6,264 nucleotides of DNA from the NCBI GenBank assembly GCA_002413455.1, contig DHXA01000099.1, forward strand, positions 17,184 through 23,447, in the 5' to 3' direction. Of this stretch, positions 1 to 5,744 are shown piece after piece. The notes below the pieces were generated by a model. That model was given only the letters and a program-made list of their open reading frames with translations. It was not told the origin of the DNA and ran no database searches. This stretch comes from Rhodanobacter sp. UBA5168. GTDB taxonomy: Bacteria; Pseudomonadota; Gammaproteobacteria; Xanthomonadales; Rhodanobacteraceae. Position 1 is the first letter of the stretch. Each line of letters begins with the position of its first letter. A program made the position numbers and the translations under genes.

Positions 1-74
1 GGGTTCCAGTAACGGGTCTGGTGACCGAAATGGACGCCGGCTTCGAGCATCTGACGCATGGTGACTTGTGCCAT
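1..74 (-). CDS. rpsB: 30S ribosomal protein S2, N-terminal fragment
   Basis: This is the start of the gene for ribosomal protein S2, a component of the small ribosomal subunit needed late in 30S assembly. Only 24 codons plus two bases are present; the rest lies beyond the left edge. The translation starts [20 protein letters not shown] and continues RYWNP, the highly conserved S2 N-terminus with its GVHFGHQTR motif. The ATG (positions 74-72) is preceded by an AAGGAGTT-type ribosome binding site (81-88 on the plus-strand numbering) at good spacing, so the start is secure. The gene is divergent from map, the arrangement known from E. coli and other gammaproteobacteria, where tsf follows rpsB. 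In E. coli, S2 represses its own mRNA through the 5' leader; the leader here has structure compatible with that (see separate entries). Confidence 0.97.
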   Translation of the reverse strand, partial: MAQVTMRQMLEAGVHFGHQTRYWN

Positions 75-92
75 GGGTGTAACTCCTTGCAT

Positions 93-140
93 GGGCCTTT
101 GAAAAGCCCGGGGGTTGGGACCTCCACGCATCCCCGGCTT
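93..140 (-). promoter_or_regulatory. Competing hairpins just upstream of the rpsB start
   Basis: On the rpsB strand, the arm at 132-140 (AAGCCGGGG) pairs with the arm at 104-114 (CCCCCGGGCTT), with two extra bases in the second arm and a loop at 115-131. The same second arm can instead pair with 93-96: GGGCTTTTCAAAGGCCC (109-93) forms a smaller hairpin with a GGGC/GCCC stem. The two folds share bases 104-109, so they exclude each other. The smaller one ends only a few bases before the rpsB ribosome binding site. The pairings are read directly from the sequence. A role in S2 autoregulation is inferred from what is known in E. coli. The GC stem followed by TTTTC also resembles a weak terminator. 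Confidence 0.4.
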
Positions 141-180
141 CGACCGCGACTTGCCCGATTCTTTTGGTGGGCGTGCCGCA

Positions 181-198
181 GCACCCCGAAGGCGGTGC
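181..198 (-). promoter_or_regulatory. Stable hairpin in the rpsB leader
   Basis: On the rpsB strand this reads GCACCGCCTTCGGGGTGC. It folds into a seven-pair stem with a single bulged G and a very tight loop around TTC. It lies about 105 bases upstream of the rpsB start codon and would be the 5' structural element of the leader. The pairing is visible; its function is inferred only from its position. Confidence 0.4.
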
Positions 199-219
199 CG
201 ATACGTGTGTGGCGTTGGT

Positions 220-248
220 TTGGGTGTTGTACCGCTGAGGGTTACAAT
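220..248 (+). promoter_or_regulatory. Candidate map promoter
   Basis: On the plus strand a TTGGGT box (220-225) and a TACAAT box (243-248) are separated by 17 bp. The -10 box is a five-of-six match and the -35 box is poor. Transcription would start near 255, giving a map leader of about 130 nt that contains a GCCGG-TACG-CCGGC hairpin (317-330). The start point lies inside the predicted rpsB leader, so the two transcripts would overlap at their 5' ends. Confidence 0.3.
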
Positions 249-310
249 CCCGGTTCGCTTTGCGCTGGCCGACCGTCAAAACGGGTACGTCAGATCAGCA
301 AAACTCCAAA

Positions 311-340
311 ATTGTAGCCGGTACGCCGGCAGCGCGGCAA
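311..340 (-). promoter_or_regulatory. Candidate rpsB promoter
   Basis: On the minus strand a TTGCCG box (340-335) and a TACAAT box (316-311) are separated by 18 bp. The -10 box matches the sigma-70 consensus at five of six positions and the -35 at four of six. Transcription would start near 304, giving a leader of about 230 nt. A second, weaker -10-like sequence (TGTAAC, 246-241) would give a leader closer to the E. coli length but has no good -35 box. The prediction rests on box matching alone. Confidence 0.35.
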
Positions 341-385
341 GTTGCTGGATTTTCTGGGCTTCTGTCGCCATATGAAGTGGAATCC

Positions 386-1153
386 ATGGCCATCACCCTG
401 AAATCCCCCGAAGACCTCAAAGGCATGCGCGTCGCCGGCAGACTGGCGGCCGAAGTGCTGGCGATGCTGAAGGAGCACGTCAAGCCCGGTGTCACCACCG
501 AGGAGCTGGACCGGCTTGCCTACGATCACATCGTCAACGTGCAGAAGGCGATTCCCGCCAACGTGGGTTATCACGGCTTCCCCAAGACACTGTGCACTTC
601 GGTCAACCATGTGATCTGCCACGGCATCCCGAACGAGGGCAAGGTGCTGAAGGACGGCGATATCGTGAATCTGGATGTCACCGTCATCAAGGACGGCTGG
701 CACGGCGATACCAGCCGCATGTACATCGCCGGCACCCCGTCGGTGCTGGCCAAGCGGCTGGTCGATACCACGTTCGAGGCGATGATGCGTGGCATCCAGG
801 CGGTGCGCCCCGGTGCCACGTTGGGTGATATCGGCCACGCGATCCAGCAGCATGCCGAAGCGGCCGGTTTCAGCGTGGTCAGGGAATATTGCGGTCACGG
901 CATCGGCAAGGTCTATCACGACGAGCCACAGGTACTGCACTACGGCAAGCCCGGCACCGGCGTCGAACTGAAGAAGGGCATGACCTTCACCATCGAGCCG
1001 ATGATCAATGCCGGCAAGCCGCAGACCCGCCAGCTGCCGGACGGCTGGACCGTGGTGACCAAGGATCATTCGCTGTCGGCGCAGTGGGAGCACACCATCG
1101 CGGTGACCGACCATGGTTTCGAGATACTCACGGCATGGCCGGACGCGGAGTAG
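386..1153 (+). CDS. map: Methionine aminopeptidase, type I
   Basis: This cytosolic metalloprotease removes the initiator methionine from nascent proteins when the second residue is small. The 255-residue product matches the usual size of bacterial type I enzymes. All metal ligands are present and, counted from this start, fall at the same numbers as in E. coli: D97, D108, H171, E204 and E235. The substrate-binding histidines H79 (CHGIPN) and H178 are also present. Motifs visible in order are VNLDVT, HGDTSRM, YCGHGIG, TIEPM and QWEHTI. The open frame extends upstream to 260, but that stretch is unlike the family and the numbering match supports the ATG at 386 (MAITLKSPEDL). The ribosome binding site is weak (GAAG, 374-377). 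The gene is divergent from rpsB. glnD follows after 147 bp and is probably transcribed with it, although a REP-like palindrome lies between. Confidence 0.97.
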   Translation: MAITLKSPEDLKGMRVAGRLAAEVLAMLKEHVKPGVTTEELDRLAYDHIVNVQKAIPANVGYHGFPKTLCTSVNHVICHGIPNEGKVLKDGDIVNLDVTVIKDGWHGDTSRMYIAGTPSVLAKRLVDTTFEAMMRGIQAVRPGATLGDIGHAIQQHAEAAGFSVVREYCGHGIGKVYHDEPQVLHYGKPGTGVELKKGMTFTIEPMINAGKPQTRQLPDGWTVVTKDHSLSAQWEHTIAVTDHGFEILTAWPDAE

Positions 1154-1159
1154 ATCGCC

Positions 1160-1249
1160 CCTTCGACATTCGCTCCGCTACGCTGCTCAGGCGGATGGCT
1201 CAAGCAATCGTTCGTCCTGCATGCAGGTACGCAGAGCCGAGGTCGAAGG
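1160..1249. repeat. REP-like inverted pair between map and glnD
   Basis: Two related units of about 40 bp face each other. The plus-strand unit starts CCTTCGACATTCGCTCC (from 1160) and the minus-strand unit starts CCTTCGACCTCGGCTCT (from 1249). Both continue through GC/TAC/CTG blocks to CAGG followed by a GGATGG- or CGAACG-like end. The outermost 8 bp (1160-1167 and 1242-1249) are perfectly complementary, and the whole can fold into a long imperfect cruciform. The right-hand unit contains a perfect 10-bp palindrome, CTGCATGCAG (1217-1226). The CCTTCGAC...CAGG.CGAACG pattern resembles short intergenic repeats (REP/BIME-like) common in Xanthomonadales and relatives. Family membership is from memory, not from a search. 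Such an element could affect map-glnD readthrough or mRNA stability. Confidence 0.5.
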
Positions 1250-1289
1250 ACCGCGATAGCTGACCACCTAAGCCGACCGGTTCCGCACC

Positions 1290-1294
1290 GAGGA
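1290..1294 (+). promoter_or_regulatory. Ribosome binding site fixing the GTG start of glnD
   Basis: GAGGA lies six bases before the GTG at 1301. No in-frame ATG follows until deep inside the nucleotidyltransferase region, well past the conserved GGFGRG motif. This Shine-Dalgarno match is therefore what identifies the non-ATG start. Confidence 0.75.
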
Positions 1295-1300
1295 CGTACC

Positions 1301-3946
1301 GTGAACGCCCCGCATGCCATCGCCCTTCCGCCGTTGCCGCGCCTGCCCGTGGCGCTGCCGCGTTCGGGCGTCTCGGCCGAAGCACGTCGCGCCTTGCGGC
1401 AATTGCTGGGTGACGTCGATCGGGTGCTTGCTACTGCGTTTCGCGACGGTGCCGACGCCAGCGCGCTGGCGCGACGACGCGGCGAATCGGTCGAGCGGGT
1501 GGTTGCGCACGTGTGGATTGCCTGTCTGGGCGAGGTCAGCGAAACTACGCTGTTCGCCGTCGGCGGCTTCGGACGCGGCCTGCTGTTTCCCTATTCGGAC
1601 GTGGACTTGCTGGCGCTGGTGACGTCGCCCGAACCAGCGCGCCTGCGAGCGCTGGAGCAGTTCTTCGCCACCCTGTGGGACATCGGTCTGAAGGTCGGGC
1701 ATGCCGTGCGCGATCCTGCACAATGCCGCGCGCTGGCGGCGCAGGACGCCAGTGTGTTCACCAGCTTGCTCGATGCCCGGCGGCTGGCCGGCGATCCGGT
1801 ATTCGACGCGCGCCTGCGCGCCATCATCGATGACCCTGCCTTGTGGCCGCCACGCGAATATCTGGCGGCCCGGCTGGCCGAACGCGATGCCCGGCATGCG
1901 CGCTATGACGACACCGCCTACAACCTTGAGCCGAATCTGAAGGATGGCCCCGGCGGGCTGCGCACGCTCGATTCGCTGCGCTGGATGGGACGACGGTTGG
2001 CGCATGCGGACGGCCTGGCCGGCATGGTGGCCGAAGGCCTGCTCGATCCGGCCGAGCAGGCCACCCTGGAGCAGTCCGAAGCCACCTTGCGGCGCTATCG
2101 CTATGCCCTGCACCTGGAGGCTGGCCGGCCCGAGGAACGGTTGCTGTTCGACTACCAGCGCGCGCTGGCCACGCGGCTGGGGTTTGAGGACGAACATGAG
2201 AAAAACCTGGGCGTCGAACAATTCATGCAGGGCTATTACCGCGCAGCGAGCCAGGTCGAGCGGCTCGGCGTGCAGGTAGCCGAGCGCTTCGAGGAAATGC
2301 TGGAGCCGCCTGGTGAAGAGCAGCCGGTGGGCGAGGATTTCGTGCGCTATGGCGTGCGGCTGGCGGCGCGCGATCCGCAACTATTCATGCAACGCCCAGC
2401 AGCGCTGGTTGAAATCTTCATCGCGCGACTGGACCAGCGCGGCGTGCTCGGCTTCAGCGCGGACACCATGCGGCGCATCCATCAGGCCACCGCCGTGCAT
2501 GCCGACGCGCTGGCGGATGATCGCGAAGTTCTGGCGGCTTTCCTGCGCCTGCTGCGGCGGGGCGCGTCGGCGGTGGAGGCGCTGTGGCGAATGAACCGGC
2601 ACGGCTTGCTGGCGGCGATCCTGCCGGCGTTCGGCAAGGTGTTCGGGCGCATGCAGTACGACCTGTTCCACGTCTACACGGTCGACGAACATACCTTGCG
2701 CGTGTTGCGCAACATGGCACGTTTTGCCGATCCGGCAGCGCACCGCGAATTTCCGCTGGGCTGTGAAATCTGGGCCAGCCTGCCCAAGCCTGAAGTGCTG
2801 CTTCTGGCGGCGCTGTTTCACGACATCGCCAAAGGCCGCGGAGGCGATCACTCGGTGCTTGGCGAGCAGGACGCTCGCGCCTTTTGCGCACGCCTGGGCC
2901 TGCCGCCGGGAGATGTCGAGCGGGTCGCCTGGCTGGTGCGCTGGCATTTGCTTATGAGTACCACCGCGCAGCGCCAGGACATCACCGACCCCGACGTGGT
3001 GCACCGGTTTGCGGAACTGGTCGGCGAGCGCGAGCGGCTTGGCCAGCTGTACCTGTTGACCATCGCCGACATCATCGGCACCAGTCCGCGCTTGTGGAAC
3101 GGCTGGAAGGATCGGCTGCTGTCCGACCTGTGTGTGGCGACCCGTTATGCGCTGCGCAGCGACGTGGAACTGCCGCGCGACATCGGCGTGCGCGTGCATG
3201 AGTGTTCCGAATATGCGCTGGCGCTGCTGATGAACGATGGCCATGCCGAAGCCGACGTGATGCGTGTATGGACAGATTTTCCGCAGCTCAGTTTCCTGCG
3301 TCACCGGCCTGAACAGATCGCCTGGCAGACGGCTTCGATCCTGCGTGCGAATGGCGTGTTGCCACTGGTCGCGGTGCATCCGCTATCGGTTCGCGGCAGC
3401 ACCGAGCTGTTCGTCTACACGCCTGATCGCGATGGCTTGTTCGCCACCGTCACCGCCGTGCTGGACCGATTGCGCTTCTCGGTGATGGAGTCGCGCGTCC
3501 TCAGTTCGCCAACCGGCATGGCGTTGGATACCTTCCTGCTGCTTGATGCGGATAGCCAGCAGCCGGTCAGCACGGCGCGCGCGGACGAACTTCAGCAAAG
3601 GCTGCAACGGGCATTGACGCAATCCAGCGGCGTGCAGCCCAGCAAGCGCGGCATGTCGCGCCATCAGAAGCATTTCCAGATGACGCCGAAGATCAGTTTC
3701 CATGCTGCCGGCGACCGCACCCAGCTCGCCCTGGTGGGTACGGATCGTCCGGGCCTGCTCGCTGCGGTGGCGCAGGTCATGCTGCAGACCGGCGTGCGTG
3801 TGCACGACGCGCGCATCGCCACGTTCGGCGAGCGGGTGGAGGATTTCTTCCAGCTGACCGATCGTCACAATTCGCCACTCGATGCCAGCCTGCAGGAACG
3901 TTTGCTGCAGGCATTGCTGGAGCGGGTCGGGCCGGCACGGGACTGA
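1301..3946 (+). CDS. glnD: Bifunctional PII uridylyltransferase / uridylyl-removing enzyme
   Basis: GlnD is the cytosolic glutamine sensor of the nitrogen regulation cascade. At low glutamine it uridylylates PII proteins (GlnB/GlnK); at high glutamine it removes the UMP. PII state then sets glutamine synthetase adenylylation and NtrBC activity. The 881-residue product has the full family layout. The nucleotidyltransferase domain carries GGFGRGLLFPYSDVD (88-102), with the metal-binding aspartates D100 and D102. A linker region follows with the conserved NLEPNLKDGPGGLR (208-221). The HD hydrolase domain has H457, HD at 507-508, GGDH at 514-517 and H549. Two C-terminal ACT domains (about 702-750 and 807-855) carry TPDRDGL and GTDRPGL turns and bind glutamine in the family. 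E. coli GlnD is 890 residues. The start is GTG, supported by GAGGA at 1290-1294. It lies downstream of map, as in E. coli, but dapD does not follow it here. No catalytic residue looks lost. Confidence 0.97.
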   Translation: MNAPHAIALPPLPRLPVALPRSGVSAEARRALRQLLGDVDRVLATAFRDGADASALARRRGESVERVVAHVWIACLGEVSETTLFAVGGFGRGLLFPYSDVDLLALVTSPEPARLRALEQFFATLWDIGLKVGHAVRDPAQCRALAAQDASVFTSLLDARRLAGDPVFDARLRAIIDDPALWPPREYLAARLAERDARHARYDDTAYNLEPNLKDGPGGLRTLDSLRWMGRRLAHADGLAGMVAEGLLDPAEQATLEQSEATLRRYRYALHLEAGRPEERLLFDYQRALATRLGFEDEHEKNLGVEQFMQGYYRAASQVERLGVQVAERFEEMLEPPGEEQPVGEDFVRYGVRLAARDPQLFMQRPAALVEIFIARLDQRGVLGFSADTMRRIHQATAVHADALADDREVLAAFLRLLRRGASAVEALWRMNRHGLLAAILPAFGKVFGRMQYDLFHVYTVDEHTLRVLRNMARFADPAAHREFPLGCEIWASLPKPEVLLLAALFHDIAKGRGGDHSVLGEQDARAFCARLGLPPGDVERVAWLVRWHLLMSTTAQRQDITDPDVVHRFAELVGERERLGQLYLLTIADIIGTSPRLWNGWKDRLLSDLCVATRYALRSDVELPRDIGVRVHECSEYALALLMNDGHAEADVMRVWTDFPQLSFLRHRPEQIAWQTASILRANGVLPLVAVHPLSVRGSTELFVYTPDRDGLFATVTAVLDRLRFSVMESRVLSSPTGMALDTFLLLDADSQQPVSTARADELQQRLQRALTQSSGVQPSKRGMSRHQKHFQMTPKISFHAAGDRTQLALVGTDRPGLLAAVAQVMLQTGVRVHDARIATFGERVEDFFQLTDRHNSPLDASLQERLLQALLERVGPARD

Positions 3947-3947
3947 A

Positions 3948-3983
3948 CGCCGCTTCGGCGCGATTCACGGGGCGCGTTATCAT
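3948..3983 (+). promoter_or_regulatory. Short gap between glnD and the CopD/HemJ gene: hairpin and -10-like box
   Basis: Immediately after the glnD stop, CGCCG-CTT-CGGCG (3948-3960) forms a five-pair hairpin with no T-run behind it, so it is a poor intrinsic terminator. A TATCAT box (3978-3983) matches the sigma-70 -10 consensus at five of six positions, but no convincing -35 box is spaced for it. The downstream gene may therefore have its own weak promoter or rely on readthrough from glnD. Confidence 0.25.
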
Positions 3984-4021
3984 CGTCAGGCTGCGAGTTG
4001 CAGCGGCCACGTGGTTCGTCC

Positions 4022-4471
4022 ATGACTTACCTGCTGATCAAATCGCTGCACTTGCTGTTCGTCATCGCCTGGATGGCCACGGTGTTCTATCTCCCGCGAA
4101 TCCTGGTGAACCTGGCCGAGACCGCCAACGAGCCGGCCGTGCAGGCGCGGCTGCAGTTGATGGGGCGGCGGCTGTACAAGTTCGGTCACAACATGTTCGG
4201 TATCGCATTCGTATTCGGGTTGGCCCTGTGGCAGGGCTGGCGGGTGTTTCCCGCCACGTTGCCGAACGTGACGGCGGGCATGCACTGGATCGACGCCAAG
4301 CTCACCCTCGTCGCCGTGCTGCTGGCGTATTTCATCTGGTGCGGCCTTCTGCTCAAGCGCAAGGCTGCGGGGGGCAGTTTGCCGCCGTCGCGGACGCTGC
4401 GCTGGATCAATGAACTGCCGGTGCTGTTGCTGCTCGCCGTGATCTATCTGGTGATCGCCAAGCCGTTCTGA
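4022..4471 (+). CDS. CopD/HemJ-family integral membrane protein
   Basis: This 149-residue inner-membrane protein belongs to the HemJ-like (UPF0093) / CopD group. It shows MTYLLIKSLHLLFVIAWMA at the N-terminus, then YLPR (23-26), WIDAKL (89-94) and the C-terminal NELPVLLLL...VIAKPF. Hydrophobic spans lie at about 4-25, 59-76, 93-111 and 131-147, giving four helices. H10 in the first helix corresponds to the conserved histidine of HemJ. Canonical HemJ oxidises protoporphyrinogen IX in heme synthesis, but many proteobacterial relatives are annotated only as CopD family. The sequence after YLPR reads ILVNLAE, where canonical HemJ usually has a YHAE-type stretch, so the function is less certain. 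The start is ATG 4022, which places the family N-terminus exactly; an in-frame TTG at 3998 would add eight atypical residues. No clear ribosome binding site is visible. It follows glnD by 75 bp and ends 7 bp from the convergent epimerase. Confidence 0.85.
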   Translation: MTYLLIKSLHLLFVIAWMATVFYLPRILVNLAETANEPAVQARLQLMGRRLYKFGHNMFGIAFVFGLALWQGWRVFPATLPNVTAGMHWIDAKLTLVAVLLAYFIWCGLLLKRKAAGGSLPPSRTLRWINELPVLLLLAVIYLVIAKPF

Positions 4472-4478
4472 GGGCCGT

Positions 4479-5489
<1,011 letters not shown>

Positions 5490-5514
5490 GGGCGATCCTC
5501 AGGATGACCCGTTC

Positions 5515-5520
5515 ATTCTA
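5515..5520 (-). promoter_or_regulatory. Candidate -10 box of the epimerase gene
   Basis: TAGAAT on the minus strand is a five-of-six match to the sigma-70 -10 box. It would start a transcript near 5508 with a leader of about 20 nt, just enough to include the GAGGA ribosome binding site. No good -35 box is seen at 16-18 bp; the sequence there is CCATGC. Confidence 0.35.
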
Positions 5521-5558
5521 TCGCTGAAGGCCCGTTCGCATGGCCGCAACGGCGAGGA

Positions 5559-5587
5559 TTGACAGGCAATTTGCGCTAAACTAGCGT
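5559..5587 (+). promoter_or_regulatory. Candidate thrS promoter
   Basis: A perfect TTGACA -35 box (5559-5564) is followed after 17 bp by TAGCGT (5582-5587), a weak -10 box that keeps the TA...T positions. Transcription would start near 5594, giving a thrS leader of about 147 nt. This is the only consensus -35 in the gap, and its orientation and position suit thrS. Confidence 0.5.
5574..5586. promoter_or_regulatory. Small dyad overlapping the thrS -10 region
   Basis: CGCTA-AAC-TAGCG is a perfect 5-bp inverted repeat with a 3-bp centre, lying across the spacer and -10 box of the candidate thrS promoter. It could be an operator, or a chance palindrome. No regulator is recognised. Confidence 0.3.
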
Positions 5588-5613
5588 TTCAACATTATTC
5601 CCAAGACCAAGGT

Positions 5614-5632
5614 GGCCCGCGCTTCGCCGGCC
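5614..5632 (+). promoter_or_regulatory. GC-rich hairpin in the thrS leader
   Basis: GGCC-C-GCG-CTT-CGC-C-GGCC forms two blocks of pairs (4+3) around a central C/C mismatch with a CTT loop. It would lie about 20 nt from the predicted 5' end of the thrS mRNA, as the first structural element of the leader. Confidence 0.45.
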
Positions 5633-5640
5633 GAGTGTGC

Positions 5641-5674
5641 GACATGGCAACTAACCATTGTTCCAGCTGATGTC
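5641..5674 (+). promoter_or_regulatory. Composite stem-loop over the leader start codons
   Basis: GACAT (5641-5645) can pair with ATGTC (5670-5674), and inside it GGCAAC (5646-5651) with GTTCC (5660-5664), leaving a bulged C and a 5-nt bulge (5665-5669). The loop is TAACCATT. The fold would cover both tiny-ORF start codons (5644 and 5670). The pairing is visible but modest, and no energy was calculated. Confidence 0.3.
5644..5670 (+). CDS. Possible 8-codon leader ORF
   Basis: ATG GCA ACT AAC CAT TGT TCC AGC TGA encodes MATNHCSS. It has one threonine codon near its start. Its stop overlaps the start of the next small ORF by one base (TGATG). The ribosome binding site is weak at best (GAG at 5633-5635). 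It is reported because of its position in the thrS leader and the overlap; it could be chance. Confidence 0.2.
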   Translation: MATNHCSS

Positions 5675-5744
5675 CACGACGCCTTGTGCTTACTTGAAGA
5701 AGGGCGGATGCCCTTTTTTGCTTTTCAGAGAATGGTTCCCATGA
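5670..5744 (+). CDS. Possible 24-codon thrS leader peptide
   Basis: The ORF begins [13 protein letters not shown], with adjacent threonine codons (ACG ACG, 5676-5681). It runs through the intrinsic terminator and stops with a TGA that overlaps the thrS start codon (ATGA, 5741-5744). Tandem codons for the cognate amino acid and an overlap with the synthetase gene suggest a leader peptide with translational coupling, comparable in spirit to pheM upstream of pheST. Against this, it has no Shine-Dalgarno sequence of its own and only two threonine codons. A ribosome stalled at ACG ACG would not obviously produce a classical antiterminator. Chance cannot be excluded. Confidence 0.3.
   Translation: MSTTPCAYLKKGGCPFLLFREWFP
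5697..5719 (+). terminator. Intrinsic terminator (attenuator) in the thrS leader
   Basis: AAGGGC (5700-5705), loop GGAT, and GCCCTT (5710-5715) make a perfect six-pair stem that runs straight into a T-run (six T's at 5714-5719, then G and TTTT). The stem can extend outward by a G-U and two A-U pairs. This is a textbook Rho-independent terminator, 21 bp before the thrS ATG and downstream of the candidate thrS promoter. The neighbouring gene upstream is on the other strand, so there is no plus-strand gene for it to end. Attenuation of thrS is the natural reading. CGCCTT (5680-5685) could pair with AAGGGCG (5700-5706, one bulge) as a competing antiterminator. Confidence 0.75.

Larger units (their letters stand above)
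75..304 (-). promoter_or_regulatory. rpsB mRNA leader region
   Basis: This is most of the divergent rpsB-map gap (75-385), read as the untranslated leader of rpsB from a candidate start point near 304. It holds the rpsB ribosome binding site (81-88) and at least two inverted repeats on the rpsB strand (93-140 and 181-198). E. coli rpsB has a structured leader through which S2 controls its own translation, so a control function is plausible here. The extent depends on the candidate promoter and is uncertain. No credible coding region was seen in the gap on either strand: open frames reading through it overlap the rpsB or map starts and lack homology to anything I recognise. Confidence 0.45.

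Noticed and set aside
274..279. TTGACG on the minus strand as an rpsB -35 box
   Set aside because: At 16-18 bp spacing the downstream sequence (GAACCG and neighbours) is not -10-like.
21..317. 98-codon plus-strand open frame across the rpsB start
   Set aside because: It overlaps the rpsB coding start antisense and has no family resemblance or ribosome binding site.
260..385. Upstream extension of the map reading frame by 42 codons
   Set aside because: The added residues do not resemble the family. Starting at 386 reproduces E. coli residue numbering for all metal ligands.
290..1114. 274-codon minus-strand open frame opposite map
   Set aside because: It is antisense to an intact map whose catalytic residues all align with E. 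coli, and its product has no recognisable motif.
1268..3868. Three long consecutive minus-strand open frames (1268-2380, 2381-3379, 3383-3868) opposite glnD
   Set aside because: They share one frame antisense to a clear, full-length glnD. The translations show no recognisable domain and are rich in Arg, His, Gln and Ala, as expected for shadow frames in GC-rich DNA.
4472..4478. Shared terminator between the convergent CopD/HemJ and epimerase genes
   Set aside because: The 7-bp gap and the flanking coding ends show no stem followed by a T-run on either strand.
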